DNA of 64,000 nucleotides from Pelosinus sp. IPA-1 (lineage in GTDB: Bacteria; Bacillota; Negativicutes; DSM-13327). This document shows positions 52,458-61,821 of the stretch, in pieces. The notes beneath the pieces are model-generated. The model saw only the letters and a list, made by a program, of their open reading frames with translations. It did not search any database and was not told the DNA's origin. The position numbers and the translations under genes were made by a program. How positions within the stretch are numbered: the stretch's first letter is position 1; every line of letters begins with the position of its first letter. Where the stretch lies: positions 1 through 64,000 of the forward strand of contig NZ_BSVC01000005.1 in NCBI RefSeq assembly GCF_030269905.1, read 5' to 3'.

Positions 52458-54512
52458 TTAGAAATCTGTTGTTCCAGCTTTTTCTTGTGCCTCTTGATAT
52501 AAATATTGCTGACAATTTACTACTTTACCTCGACGGTATGCTCGCCGATATGTTCCATCACTTTTCATAATGTAGGCTTTGCGATTATCTTTTAGCATAA
52601 TATGCAAAGTATCTTTAATACGTTCCATAAGTTCATGCTTGTCCACAGGGAACAATAGCTCTACCCGCTCACTTAAATTGCGATGCATCCAGTCAGCGCT
52701 AGATAGATATATCTTTTCTTTGCCACCATTTGCAAAATACAAAATACGATGATGTTCTAGGAAGCGTCCCACGATGCTTCGCACAGTAATATTCTCACTC
52801 ACCTTGGGGAGACCTGGGATTAGAGCGCAAATACCACGAATAATAAGTTCAATTTTAACACCCTTACTGGAAGCCTCATATAATTTAAGAATAATTTCTT
52901 TATCTAGTAAAGAATTCATTTTGGCAATGATATGTCCGCCTTTTCCAGACTCGGCAAATGCAATTTCTCGATCAATCATTTCCTTCAATTTATCCCTTAA
53001 ACCGATGGGAGCAACCACTAATTTCTTCCACGAGGGTGGCTCAGAATAGCCTAATAACATATTAAAAAAATCAGACGCGTCTGCGCCAATTTTCTCATTA
53101 GCGGTAAATAGACTCATATCAGAGTACATTCGGGCAGTAATGTCATTATAATTACCTGTCCCCATATGCACATACCTTTTAATCTGCGAGCCTTCTTGCC
53201 TAATAATCAAAGCCATTTTCCCATGGACTTTAAAACCTAATAAACCATAAATAACATGACATCCCGCCTCTTCTAGGCGCCTAGCCCATTGAATATTGTT
53301 TTCTTCATCAAAGCGGGCCCGAACTTCCACCACAACGGTGACCTGTTTGCCATTTTCTGCAGCTTGAGCAAGGGCCTTAACAATAGATGAATTACCACTT
53401 ACTCGATATAAGGTTTGCTTGATCGCTAAAACCTTAGGATCAATTGCTGCCTGTCGAATGAAATTGACGACGGGCACGAAAGATTCGTAGGGATGATGTA
53501 ATAAAATATCTTTACTCCATATTACGTCAAACAAAGATTGAGCATCTTTTAATTCTATAGGGATTTGCGGTGTAATTTGTTCATAACGTAAATAATCGTA
53601 ACCAGTTAAGTCTGTCAAAGTTGTAAAACAAGAAACATCAATCGGTCCAGAAATTTCATATAAATCTTGCTCATCAATATTAAACATTTCTAGTAAAAAA
53701 TCTTTTAAAAAAGGTTTATTGATTTTACTCGTTTCTAGGCGCACCGCTTCACCGCGTTTTCGCTGACGTAAGGATTTTTCTACTTCTGCTAAGAGATCCT
53801 CAGCACCTTCCCCATCAATTAACAAATCTGCATTTCGCGTAATACGGAAGGGTACAATCTCTTTAATGTTATACCCACAAAAGAGTTGGGAGCAATGGGT
53901 CTTAATAATATCCTCTAAGAATACAAATAGTTTGCCTACCCCTTGATCTGGTACTTCAATCATTCGAGGTAGAGCACTTGGTACTGGAAGAATCGCCGTT
54001 TGCATTTCCTCTTTCCCTTTACTTAGTAGAACCGCTAAATTTAGGCTCCGATTCGCCAACAATGGAAAAGGATGACTCGCATTGACAGCTAAAGGTGTAA
54101 GAATCGGATAGATCGTATTATAAAAATAACTTTCTACCCATTGTTTCCCATTACCAGATAAACTTTGTACATCGTTTACATAAATATCATGGTTTTGCAT
54201 GCCACCAAGAATTTTCTTTAAATACAAATACTGTAATCGTACCATTTCCCGCACAGACTGCCCAATCAATAGAAGCTGCTCTCTTGCATTAAACCCTGCC
54301 GCATCCTTCTTAACAATACCACTCTCAACTTGCTGTTTTAATCCAGCAACTCGAATCATAAAAAACTCATCTAAATTAGAACTAGCAATCGCCACAAATT
54401 TTAATCTCTCTAGCAAAGGTTTTCCAGAGTCATTGGCTTCTTGCATTACCCGTTCATTAAATTTCAGCCAGCTTAATTCTCTATTTAAGAAATTTTGCTC
54501 TTTATCAAACAT
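52458..54512 (-). CDS. ppk1: Polyphosphate kinase 1
   Basis: Makes polyphosphate from ATP reversibly (684 aa). N-terminal NRELSWLKFNERVMQEA (about 10-26), LDEFFMIRVAGLKQQ, LLHHPYESFVPVVNFI (about 332-347), the catalytic histidine region GLLGFKVHGKMALIIR (about 425-440) with HMGTGNYND, and C-terminal SSADWMHRNLSERVEL are family signatures. Ribosome site weak. It diverges from ppx with a Pho-type box between, so polyphosphate synthesis and breakdown are encoded together. Confidence 0.97.
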   Translation of the reverse strand: MFDKEQNFLNRELSWLKFNERVMQEANDSGKPLLERLKFVAIASSNLDEFFMIRVAGLKQQVESGIVKKDAAGFNAREQLLLIGQSVREMVRLQYLYLKKILGGMQNHDIYVNDVQSLSGNGKQWVESYFYNTIYPILTPLAVNASHPFPLLANRSLNLAVLLSKGKEEMQTAILPVPSALPRMIEVPDQGVGKLFVFLEDIIKTHCSQLFCGYNIKEIVPFRITRNADLLIDGEGAEDLLAEVEKSLRQRKRGEAVRLETSKINKPFLKDFLLEMFNIDEQDLYEISGPIDVSCFTTLTDLTGYDYLRYEQITPQIPIELKDAQSLFDVIWSKDILLHHPYESFVPVVNFIRQAAIDPKVLAIKQTLYRVSGNSSIVKALAQAAENGKQVTVVVEVRARFDEENNIQWARRLEEAGCHVIYGLLGFKVHGKMALIIRQEGSQIKRYVHMGTGNYNDITARMYSDMSLFTANEKIGADASDFFNMLLGYSEPPSWKKLVVAPIGLRDKLKEMIDREIAFAESGKGGHIIAKMNSLLDKEIILKLYEASSKGVKIELIIRGICALIPGLPKVSENITVRSIVGRFLEHHRILYFANGGKEKIYLSSADWMHRNLSERVELLFPVDKHELMERIKDTLHIMLKDNRKAYIMKSDGTYRRAYRRGKVVNCQQYLYQEAQEKAGTTDF

Positions 54513-54626
54513 GGCTCCACCCTGCCTATATTAAAATTTTCAATTATTTCATGTAAATTTTCACTTTCGACATAAATCCTTTTATTTCCTGCACTTTTAG
54601 GCAGCAAAGGGTGACTTTTGCAGGAA

Positions 54627-54643
54627 TTAACAATATCTTAACA
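54627..54643 (+). promoter_or_regulatory. Candidate PhoP box upstream of ppx
   Basis: TTAACAATATCTTAACA: two TTAACA hexamers exactly 11 bases apart, the spacing of Bacillus PhoP half-sites (TT[ATC]ACA, 11-bp period). It lies 130-145 bases before ppx and about 115 before ppk. Link to phosphate starvation is an inference. Confidence 0.5.
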
Positions 54644-54771
54644 ATATAAATATTGCAATCTTCTTAATATTGCGCGTTTAATATTTTGCTAATTTTGCAG
54701 AGGATTTTTAATAAATAATGCTAATACTTAAGAAGATAAATATTTGTAGTCGATAAAGGAGAAATGAATTC

Positions 54772-56289
54772 ATGAATCAACGAATTGCTATTATTGATTT
54801 AGGATCAAACTCTGCCCGCCTAATCATCGTAGAAATCTACGAAAACGGTGCTTATAATCTAATTTATCACCAAAAAGATGCCGTTCGTTTAAGTCAAGCT
54901 GCAGATAAAGACCGTAGATTACAACCTGAAGCCATGGATCGCGCTATGAACCTACTAAAAAGCTTCACCCATATGTGCCAAATACATAAAACTGATAAAA
55001 TTCTAGCAGTAGGTACAGCAGCACTCCGTAATGCAGTTAACGGTGCGGAATTTATTGAAGAGGTTCAACGAGAAACAGGAGTTACCATTGAAATTATTAG
55101 TGGTGAAGTAGAAGCCAAACTTGGTTATCTAGGAGCTATTAATACGCTAGATGTAACAGATGCTATCTTATTTGATCTCGGCGGCGGCAGCACAGAAATA
55201 ACATTAGTTAAAAATCGCAAGGCTGAAAAATTAATCAGTTTACCCTTTGGCGCCGTCACATTAACAGAACGATTCAATATCGAGAATAAAGCCAGCGAAG
55301 AACAACTAGCAAATCTCAATGATTTTATCAGCCAAGAGATTGATAAAATTCCTTGGTTAAAAAACCTTAATCTTCCCCTCATTGGTATCGGTGGAACAGC
55401 CCGCAGTATTGGTAAAATGGAGCAGAAGCGTAACAATTATCCTTTATTGAAATTACACAACTACCGCACTAGTTCTATCTCCTTTCATTCCTTATGGGAT
55501 GATGTTACAAAAATGACCTGTGCTCAGCGCCGCAAAGTAGCTGGCCTCAGCAATGATCGCGCCGATATTATTATTGCCGGACTGGCTATTGTTAAACAAT
55601 TATTCGATAAAAACACAAGCACCCAACTTATCATCAGTAGCTGTGGCGTACGAGAAGGACTATTCTTTGAATATTATCTTTCCAAAACCGGACACACAGA
55701 ACTTATCCCTAGTCCCCTCGTCCATAGCACCCACAACATGTTATTATTCTATAAAGTAAATACAAGCCATGCCTATCATGTGGCCAAATTAGCCGACCAA
55801 CTGTTTAATGATTGGCAAGAAGCATTAGATCTACACCCCAGTGATAAACCCCTTTTAGAGGTTGCTGCCTTGCTGCATGATACCGGTATTCGTGTTAATT
55901 ATTATGATCACGCTAGACATAGTGCCTATCTGATAGAAAATGCTCGTTTATTTGGCCTTTCTCATCGGGAGCAAATTATGGCGGCTATCATTGCCGGCTG
56001 GCATCATAGTCCTTCGGTAAAATACTCCTACAACAGAATTTATAATGAGTTCTTAGATGCAGGCAATTGGCAAACAGCTCGAAAATTAGCTTTACTACTT
56101 GCTTTCGCCGAAGCCTTAGATACGACCCAAATGGGCCTTGTTGAAAAAGTTACCACTGTATTTTCAGATAAACAAGCCCAATTAAAATTAACTACTAAAG
56201 ACGCCATTCCTCTAGAACTACAAGCACTAAAGAAACATAGCAAATGGTTAAAAAGAGAAATCCGCTTAGAATTGAATATTACTGAGTAA
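54772..56289 (+). CDS. ppx: Exopolyphosphatase, Ppx/GppA family
   Basis: Degrades polyphosphate or pppGpp (505 aa). N-terminal AIIDLGSNSARLIIVEI (about 5-21), VGTAALRNAVNGAEF, FDLGGGSTEITLV (about 138-150), GIGGTARSI. The C-terminal half has an HD-like domain (AALLHDTGIRVNYYDHARHS, about 366-385), as in the long Ppx/GppA forms. Ribosome site AAAGGAGAAATGAATTC. Divergent partner of ppk1. Confidence 0.94.
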   Translation: MNQRIAIIDLGSNSARLIIVEIYENGAYNLIYHQKDAVRLSQAADKDRRLQPEAMDRAMNLLKSFTHMCQIHKTDKILAVGTAALRNAVNGAEFIEEVQRETGVTIEIISGEVEAKLGYLGAINTLDVTDAILFDLGGGSTEITLVKNRKAEKLISLPFGAVTLTERFNIENKASEEQLANLNDFISQEIDKIPWLKNLNLPLIGIGGTARSIGKMEQKRNNYPLLKLHNYRTSSISFHSLWDDVTKMTCAQRRKVAGLSNDRADIIIAGLAIVKQLFDKNTSTQLIISSCGVREGLFFEYYLSKTGHTELIPSPLVHSTHNMLLFYKVNTSHAYHVAKLADQLFNDWQEALDLHPSDKPLLEVAALLHDTGIRVNYYDHARHSAYLIENARLFGLSHREQIMAAIIAGWHHSPSVKYSYNRIYNEFLDAGNWQTARKLALLLAFAEALDTTQMGLVEKVTTVFSDKQAQLKLTTKDAIPLELQALKKHSKWLKREIRLELNITE

Positions 56290-56293
56290 AAAT

Positions 56294-56352
56294 AACTAGA
56301 AGGTAAAAGGCACAGCAGAGTAATCATCTGCTGTGCCTTTTACCTTCTAGTT
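56294..56352. repeat. 26-bp perfect inverted repeat after ppx
   Basis: Arms 56294-56319 and 56327-56352 are fully complementary around a 7-base loop GTAATCA. The stem core is GGCACAGCAGA/TCTGCTGTGCC. It begins a few bases after the ppx stop and likely ends its transcript, although no U-run lies outside the stem. Unusually long and perfect for a terminator. Confidence 0.85.
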
Positions 56353-56564
56353 ACATTCATCTTTAGTTTGTGCTAAAATCCAAATTCTGAATTAAACTTC
56401 ACTTGTTTTAATGAATTCGTTACAGGTAAATGCATAACCATGAAGATAGCTAGGAATACTCCAAATATATGATAAAAAAATCTAATTTAACTTTATATCA
56501 TCATATTTACTTTCAAATCCAAACTATTATAAAATGAGTTATAAAACCCTCACTGGAGGCTCCC

Positions 56565-57632
56565 ATGAATATTTTTTCAAATCCATTCAGCAACCTAACT
56601 TTGATTTTCACCTTTGTCAGTAAGGTATTCCCCTTAATTACAAAGGAACTAACACATTGGTCCAATTATGCCTCCTCCCACGCTTCCTCAGCACTTCGGA
56701 CACAAGCATTGGCTAGCATTAGGGATAAAAAATTTCACTGCCAAGGGGGAAGCATTTATAGTTTATATCCTACTGTAGATATAACCAAATTCATCCCCCT
56801 GATAGTATCCCTGCAAACAATTAGCGATTACCTAGATAATCTTTGCGACCGAGCCGATATCATGGATGAACAAGCTTTCAAACAGCTGCATTTAGCTATG
56901 ACAGATGCTCTTACCCCCGATGCACCACCCCAAGATTATTATGCTTATTATCCTTTTAAAGAGGATGGAGGTTATCTCAAACAGTTAGTTATCACATGCC
57001 AGCAACAAATAAAGGCCCTACCGTCCTATGAACTTGTAAAGTCAGAAGTTCAAAAATTAGCCTGCTTTTATAGTGAACTACAGACGTACAAACACCTTGA
57101 CCCTAGTATGCGAGAAGTAAAAATGCTAAATTGGATAGCCCATCATATTATAGACTACCCTCAGATTACCCCTTGGGAATTTGCCGCCGCTACGGGTTCT
57201 ACACTAGGAATATTCATGCTCTGTGCTGCCGCTAGCGACAGAAATCTTCACCCTCATACTGTCAAAGTAATCGATTCCGCTTATTTTCCTTGGATTAGCG
57301 GATTACATATATTACTGGATTACTTCATCGACATGGGAGAAGATGAGGCAAACGGTGATCTTAATTTTGTATCCTATTATCAGAACTCATCCCAAATGCT
57401 CTCTCGCCTAACCCTTTTCACAGAGCAAGCCTTTTTACAGGCTAGCACCCTGCAAAATCCATCTTTTCACAAAACAGTCGTACAAGGACTGCTCGCTATG
57501 TATCTTTCCGATCCGAAGGTCACCACTTTAAAAAATCAATCAATACGGAAGTCTCTCTTAAAAACTGCTGGTGGATATACTCGTTTTCTTTATTATTTGT
57601 GCAAATTGTTACGCTTTAAAAAGAAACTCTAA
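56565..57632 (+). CDS. DUF2600 / YtpB-type terpenoid synthase
   Basis: Protein of 355 aa of the family of B. subtilis YtpB, tetraprenyl-beta-curcumene synthase, which cyclises heptaprenyl-type diphosphates to sesquarterpenes. Helical, with TISDYLDNLCDRADIMDE (about 86-103) and LLDYFIDMGEDEANGDLNFV (about 250-269), the two aspartate-rich metal sites expected. YYAYYPFKEDGGYLKQLV also fits the family. Ribosome site CTGGAGGCTCCC. No other terpenoid gene is near except menG. Function inferred from family. Confidence 0.85.
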   Translation: MNIFSNPFSNLTLIFTFVSKVFPLITKELTHWSNYASSHASSALRTQALASIRDKKFHCQGGSIYSLYPTVDITKFIPLIVSLQTISDYLDNLCDRADIMDEQAFKQLHLAMTDALTPDAPPQDYYAYYPFKEDGGYLKQLVITCQQQIKALPSYELVKSEVQKLACFYSELQTYKHLDPSMREVKMLNWIAHHIIDYPQITPWEFAAATGSTLGIFMLCAAASDRNLHPHTVKVIDSAYFPWISGLHILLDYFIDMGEDEANGDLNFVSYYQNSSQMLSRLTLFTEQAFLQASTLQNPSFHKTVVQGLLAMYLSDPKVTTLKNQSIRKSLLKTAGGYTRFLYYLCKLLRFKKKL

Positions 57633-57642
57633 TAAGAAATAA

Positions 57643-57739
57643 TAAGAAAAGATTTGGCTTAGGCCAAGTCCTCAGACGCAGGCAGAAGCCTTAGTCGTTC
57701 TTACTTGAAATCAAGGAAGTGTTATACTTTCTGATTCCG
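57643..57739 (+). repeat. Family B 97-bp structured repeat, copy 3
   Basis: Third 97-bp copy, between the convergent terpenoid synthase and M20 genes, 10 bases after the former's stop. It follows copy 2 in most diagnostic positions (TTAGGCC, CTCAGACG, GGAAG) but has GATTTGG at the start and TTGAAATC before the last hairpin. Confidence 0.93.
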
Positions 57740-57740
57740 T

Positions 57741-57779
57741 AAAAAATGCTGAGCGCAATGAGAGCACTCAGCATTTTTT
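57741..57779. terminator. Bidirectional terminator between convergent genes
   Basis: AAAAAATGCTGAG and CTCAGCATTTTTT form a perfect stem, adjoining repeat B copy 3. It serves the plus-strand terpenoid synthase and the minus-strand peptidase. Confidence 0.88.
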
Positions 57780-57780
57780 A

Positions 57781-58908
57781 TTATTTTTTCATAGTTCCGG
57801 CAGTTTTTATTAGAGCCGTCACCAATTCAGCACTATTATATAAATCAATTTCCTTAATGAATTCATCTGTTGTATGTACTTTATTCATCCCTACTCCCAA
57901 TACAGCTGTAGGTACCCCATAATTATTAAAGAAATTAGCATCACTGCCGCCACCTGTCGCTTTAATTTCTGGAGTTAAACCAATACTTTTGGTTGCATTC
58001 ACCGCAAGTTTTACTACTGAAGCTTCTTCTGATAATACATAGGGACCGTATGCCTTATTTACCTTGACCTCAGCACGTGCGCCATTATCCGCTGCCACTT
58101 TTTCAAAAGTTTCCTTCATATGAAGCGTTTGTTTCTCTAACTTTTCCATATTACGGCTGCGGGCTTCGCACTTTAACTCTACCACATCGGGTACAATATT
58201 AGTCGCAATACCGCCACTAATTATACCTATATTGGAAGTAGTTTCAAAATCAATACGTCCAACCTGCATTTGGGCCAAAGCCTTGCCAGCTACCACGATG
58301 GCATTAATGCCTTCTTCTGGAGCAACACCTGCATGGGCCTTTTTGCCATGAACGACTGCCAAAATACTATTTTGACCAGGAGCCATAGTAATTACTTCAC
58401 CAGGAGCACCACTAGAGTCAAGAGCATAACCAAAATCAGCTTTCAACAAGCTTGGATCAATGTTCTTTGCTCCATTTAAGCCACCCTCTTCAGCCACCGT
58501 AAACACCACTTGAATCGGACCGTGAGAAATATTTTCTTCCTTGATTACACGCAAGGCTTCTAATATAGCTACGATCCCGGCTTTATCATCTGCGCCAAGA
58601 ATGGTATCGCCAACAGAAGTGATCACCCCGTCCTTAAGTTGAGGTTCTATACCACCACAAGGCTCCACACAGTCCATATGAGCGCTTAACATTAAAGTGG
58701 GAGCATCTTGCAAGGTCCCTTTGCTATAAGCAAGTACATTACCACAATTTCCGCCAATTTTTTCTCCTACATTATCTTCGGTAACTTCAAGTCCTAAATC
58801 CTTGAGACGTGCCTTAAGCAAATCGGCGACTTCACGTTCATCCCTAGTGGAACATTTGATTCTTACTAGTTCAAAAAATTCTTCTAATACTCTTTGTTTA
58901 TTAATCAT
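57781..58908 (-). CDS. M20 family peptidase, PepT-like
   Basis: Zinc aminopeptidase (375 aa). LMLSAHMDCVEPCGG (about 73-87) and DTILGADDKAGIVAILEAL (about 98-116) bind the first metal, FTVAEEGGLNGAKNID holds the catalytic Glu pair, and TGGGSDANFFNNYGVPTAV with MNKVHTTDEF the remaining ligands. Overall like PepT and M20/M42-type tripeptidases of Firmicutes. GGGAGGTCGTAGA precedes ATG. Single gene. Confidence 0.9.
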   Translation of the reverse strand: MINKQRVLEEFFELVRIKCSTRDEREVADLLKARLKDLGLEVTEDNVGEKIGGNCGNVLAYSKGTLQDAPTLMLSAHMDCVEPCGGIEPQLKDGVITSVGDTILGADDKAGIVAILEALRVIKEENISHGPIQVVFTVAEEGGLNGAKNIDPSLLKADFGYALDSSGAPGEVITMAPGQNSILAVVHGKKAHAGVAPEEGINAIVVAGKALAQMQVGRIDFETTSNIGIISGGIATNIVPDVVELKCEARSRNMEKLEKQTLHMKETFEKVAADNGARAEVKVNKAYGPYVLSEEASVVKLAVNATKSIGLTPEIKATGGGSDANFFNNYGVPTAVLGVGMNKVHTTDEFIKEIDLYNSAELVTALIKTAGTMKK

Positions 58909-59102
58909 TCTACGACCTCCCTACAATATAAGCAATAATTTTGTACTCCGTAGAAAAACACCATCTTACTTTTATAAGATTCTTACAGCAAAATAATATT
59001 CCTGCCTAGGGAATGTAAAAATGTAGCTTTTTCTCGATATTTTTTTATTTTAGCAGACATACTAGAGTAAAGTACTCATCGATAAAAGGAAGATTATACA
59101 CT

Positions 59103-59399
59103 ATGCCTAAAATTATTGCTCTACAAGCTACTGATCCAACACTAATCGATCTATTGCATGAACAAGGCTACACTGTTATCGATATGTATGAAGCTCACCG
59201 CAATCGAGAGCTTGTTGATGCTTATCTCTATACCACCTATCATCCGGATGCCTTAACTGCTTATCATAGTGTAGCCGAACCAACAGATATTATCCTAGAA
59301 AACCAAGAAGAAATAGCCCCCTTACCGACCACCCTTATGCTAAATATTTCTGACCTACAGCCGGAACAAGTGCTGCTAACATTAGGGCGAAGACTATAA
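59103..59399 (+). CDS. UPF0180 / YkuS-like protein
   Basis: Small protein of 98 aa resembling YkuS. N-terminal PKIIALQATDPTLIDLLHEQ and GYTVIDMYEAHRNRELVDAY, then YLYTTYHPDAL. No catalytic motif. Ribosome site AAAGGAAGATTATACACT. Family has no known function. It converges on dinB with an inverted repeat between. Confidence 0.7.
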   Translation: MPKIIALQATDPTLIDLLHEQGYTVIDMYEAHRNRELVDAYLYTTYHPDALTAYHSVAEPTDIILENQEEIAPLPTTLMLNISDLQPEQVLLTLGRRL

Positions 59400-59422
59400 G
59401 AAAAACGCTACGCGTCCTTTTT

Positions 59423-59508
59423 GAACCACAGAGGCGCAGAGGACCGCAGAGAAAAGATAGATAGAGTTATAAAATCCCCCCTCAGCGTTCTCTGCGCCTC
59501 TGCGGTTC
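59423..59508. repeat. Inverted repeat with CAGAGGCGCAGAG arms between ykuS-like gene and dinB
   Basis: GAACCACAGAGGCGCAGAG (from 59423) and CTCTGCGCCTCTGCGGTTC (to 59508) are near-perfect inverted arms about 45 bases apart, including an extra CGCAGAG. GC-rich unlike its surroundings. Likely ends both convergent transcripts. Sequences with this CAGAGG(C/A)GCAGAG theme recur in many unrelated genomes as far as I recall. Confidence 0.8.
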
Positions 59509-59518
59509 ATCATCTTTC

Positions 59519-60679
59519 TCACTTCTTGGGAACACTTATCAATCTTCCCTTTGTTACGATACCTTCACCAAATTTATTTTTCAGTTTATCAAGCGCTTCA
59601 TACACAGCCGTTCGTTTATTATCTTGTTCATCAAATAGTGAGATTTGGCTATCTCCTGCTTGCAAGTTGGATACAGTAATACCTAGTAACCGAACCCCTT
59701 CTTGCAAAGGTATTTGACGACAAATGTGGATTGCCGTCTCATAGAGCATTTCATCAAAATGCGTAGGTTCCGATAGGGTTTTACTACGAGTAATGGTTTT
59801 AAAAGATGCAAAACGCAATTTAACAGTAATGGTCCTGCCCTTGTAACCATGCTGCCTAAGCCGCCAGCCAACCTTTTCAGCTAATGCCAAGAGTTCTGTT
59901 TCAATTTGTCCTATTTGCCTAAGGTCAACAGGAAAAGTTAGTTCATTACCAATCGTCTTAGGCTCAAGTTCAGGAATGACAGGTCTATCATCTTGCCCAT
60001 TGGCTAAGTTATGTATGGTATAAGCCATTTGTCCACAATGTTTTGCCAATTGAACTACGTCCGTTTTCCCCAATTGACCAATGGTGTAAATCCCCAAATT
60101 TTTTAAAATCTGCGCTGTAGCCTCTCCTACCCCCCACATCCGAGTAATGGATAAATCATGGAGCATAGCTTTTTCTTCTCCTAGAGCAACCATTACAAGC
60201 CCATCTGGTTTTTGCAAATCGGAAGCCAATTTAGCTAAAAACTTATTAGGGGCTACCCCAGCGGAAGCTGTAAGCCCTAGTTCACTCTTAATACGTTCTT
60301 TAATACATTGGGCAATTGCTTTGGGACTATCATAAAGTTGATCCATTCCTGAAACATCTAAGAATGCTTCATCTAATGACAAGGGCTCAACGAGGGGGGA
60401 AAATTCAGAAAAAATTCGGTTTAGGTCAGCGGAGACTCGACTATACTTTTCGTGGTCACAAGGTAAAAACACTCCCTCCCGGCAGCGACGTCTCGCTTCC
60501 ACCATGGACATAGCAGAGTGTACGCCAAAACGACGGGCTTCATAAGAGGCAGTAGCTACGACTCCTCGATTTCCCATACCTCCAACAATCACAGGCCTAC
60601 CCCTTAATTCCTCATTATCTCGTTGTTCTACTGCTGCAAAAAAGGCATCCATGTCAATGTGTATAATCCAGCGCTCCAT
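59519..60679 (-). CDS. dinB: DNA polymerase IV, Y family
   Basis: Translesion polymerase (386 aa). Catalytic carboxylates are in IHIDMDAFFAAVEQRDN (about 6-22) and EPLSLDEAFLDVSGM (about 98-112). Also SAGVAPNKFLAKLASDLQKP, the helix-hairpin-helix MWGVGEATAQILKNLGIYTI and the little-finger domain (about 235-345). The C-terminus has ISLFDE, which fits the beta-clamp-binding motif. GGTGAAATA precedes ATG. Confidence 0.96.
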   Translation of the reverse strand: MERWIIHIDMDAFFAAVEQRDNEELRGRPVIVGGMGNRGVVATASYEARRFGVHSAMSMVEARRRCREGVFLPCDHEKYSRVSADLNRIFSEFSPLVEPLSLDEAFLDVSGMDQLYDSPKAIAQCIKERIKSELGLTASAGVAPNKFLAKLASDLQKPDGLVMVALGEEKAMLHDLSITRMWGVGEATAQILKNLGIYTIGQLGKTDVVQLAKHCGQMAYTIHNLANGQDDRPVIPELEPKTIGNELTFPVDLRQIGQIETELLALAEKVGWRLRQHGYKGRTITVKLRFASFKTITRSKTLSEPTHFDEMLYETAIHICRQIPLQEGVRLLGITVSNLQAGDSQISLFDEQDNKRTAVYEALDKLKNKFGEGIVTKGRLISVPKK

Positions 60680-60733
60680 TATTTCACCAACTTTTAATTC
60701 GCTTGCTATAATACTCTTTCTGACTATACAACA

Positions 60734-60767
60734 AACGCCTTCATCTTGTTCACAAGATAAAGGCGTT
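60734..60767 (-). terminator. Terminator after the tRNA-Ser pair
   Basis: AACGCCTT and AAGGCGTT with inner ATCTTGT/ACAAGAT form a long stem, 14 bases past tRNA-Ser(GCT) on the minus strand, followed by TGTTGTATA. Confidence 0.75.
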
Positions 60768-60780
60768 AACTATTTTAAAA

Positions 60781-60871
60781 TGGCGGAGCGACAGGGATTC
60801 GAACCCTGGCAGGCCTTACGACCTCTAACGATTTAGCAAACCGTCCTCTTGAGCCGCTTGAGTATCGCTCC
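60781..60871 (-). tRNA. tRNA-Ser(GCT)
   Basis: Class II tRNA with acceptor GGAGCGA/TCGCTCC, T-arm GGGTTCGAATCCC, anticodon stem/loop ACGGT-TTGCTAA-ATCGT giving GCT (one mismatched or G-U pair in the stem). CCA encoded. Confidence 0.94.
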
Positions 60872-60883
60872 ATGTTATTTGAA

Positions 60884-60973
60884 TGGCGGAGGGGGTGGGA
60901 TTCGAACCCACGGACCCCTTACGAGATCGCTGGTTTTCAAGACCAGTTCCTTGAACCGCTCGGACACCCCTCC
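60884..60973 (-). tRNA. tRNA-Ser(TGA)
   Basis: Class II tRNA with acceptor GGAGGGG/CCCCTCC, T-arm GGGTTCGAATCCC, anticodon stem/loop CTGGT-CTTGAAA-ACCAG giving TGA. CCA encoded. Twelve bases upstream of tRNA-Ser(GCT); with the two others in the window all serine anticodons GGA, CGA, GCT and TGA are present. Confidence 0.95.
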
Positions 60974-61053
60974 GGGCTCGGTAACACATTTATGATTATA
61001 ACAGCATATCGTTCCCATGTCAACAGCAGTAGACATAAAATTTATAAATATTT

Positions 61054-61821
61054 TTATAGTAAGTGACCACGATTGGCAATCACATTAATCACACCACTAT
61101 CATACTTGAAAATAGGGATACGCCTAAGTTCAAATTCAGGAGACTCTTTGAGACAAATGCCTTCCCGTACAGTAAACCCTGTATTATAACCCACATTTTT
61201 GGCTATTTGTACAACTGCCTCATTATAGCTTCCCCGCGGATAAGCAATCGCATCCACTTTTTTTCCTAAAACACTCTCTAATACGGCTTTTGAATTTACT
61301 AATTCATCATAAACTGCAGCTTGATCTAGTTCTCCTAAGGCTCTATGTGTTACTGAATGGGAGCCAATGGACATGCCGCCTTGTTCCATTTCTACAATAT
61401 TTTCAGGAGTAAGCCGATCTTGCGTCCATAACATATCCGTAATAATAAAAAAAGTTCCCACCATTCCATGCCTTTTTAATATCGGATAGGCATTTTGAAA
61501 ATTGTCCAAATAACCATCATCAAAAGTAATCAAGACAGGTTTTTCTGGCAACTCTACATTGCGGTCACTCATAAAATTTTGGAATTCTCCTAAGGTAATA
61601 CTGCAATAACCTCTTTGCTGTAAACTGTCTAAATCGTTCGAAAATCGTTCTGGAGTAACAGTCAGCATATCTGTCGTATATCCTACTCGATGATAAGCCA
61701 ACACAGGAATTTTACGATAACCAGATCCACTACTAACAGCGGCCTGAAATAGCAATTCCGAGGTACTTACACCGACCAGTGTACTAAAGCACACTTTTAA
61801 GAAGTTACGACGTGAAATCAT
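61054..61821 (-). CDS. Polysaccharide deacetylase, NodB-type
   Basis: Secreted or membrane-anchored deacetylase (255 aa). The N-terminus ISRRNFLKVCFSTLVG resembles a twin-arginine (RRxFLK) signal. The catalytic segments follow: VLAYHRVGYTTDML (about 35-48), LITFDDGYLDNFQNAYPILK (about 97-116), GTFFIITDMLW and GSHSVTHRALGEL, with the later YPRGSYNEAVVQIAKN. Intact TFDDG and HxxxH motifs suggest a metal-dependent N-deacetylase acting on chitin-like glycans or peptidoglycan. Ribosome site AAAGGGGTAATAGTG. Confidence 0.9.
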   Translation of the reverse strand: MISRRNFLKVCFSTLVGVSTSELLFQAAVSSGSGYRKIPVLAYHRVGYTTDMLTVTPERFSNDLDSLQQRGYCSITLGEFQNFMSDRNVELPEKPVLITFDDGYLDNFQNAYPILKRHGMVGTFFIITDMLWTQDRLTPENIVEMEQGGMSIGSHSVTHRALGELDQAAVYDELVNSKAVLESVLGKKVDAIAYPRGSYNEAVVQIAKNVGYNTGFTVREGICLKESPEFELRRIPIFKYDSGVINVIANRGHLL

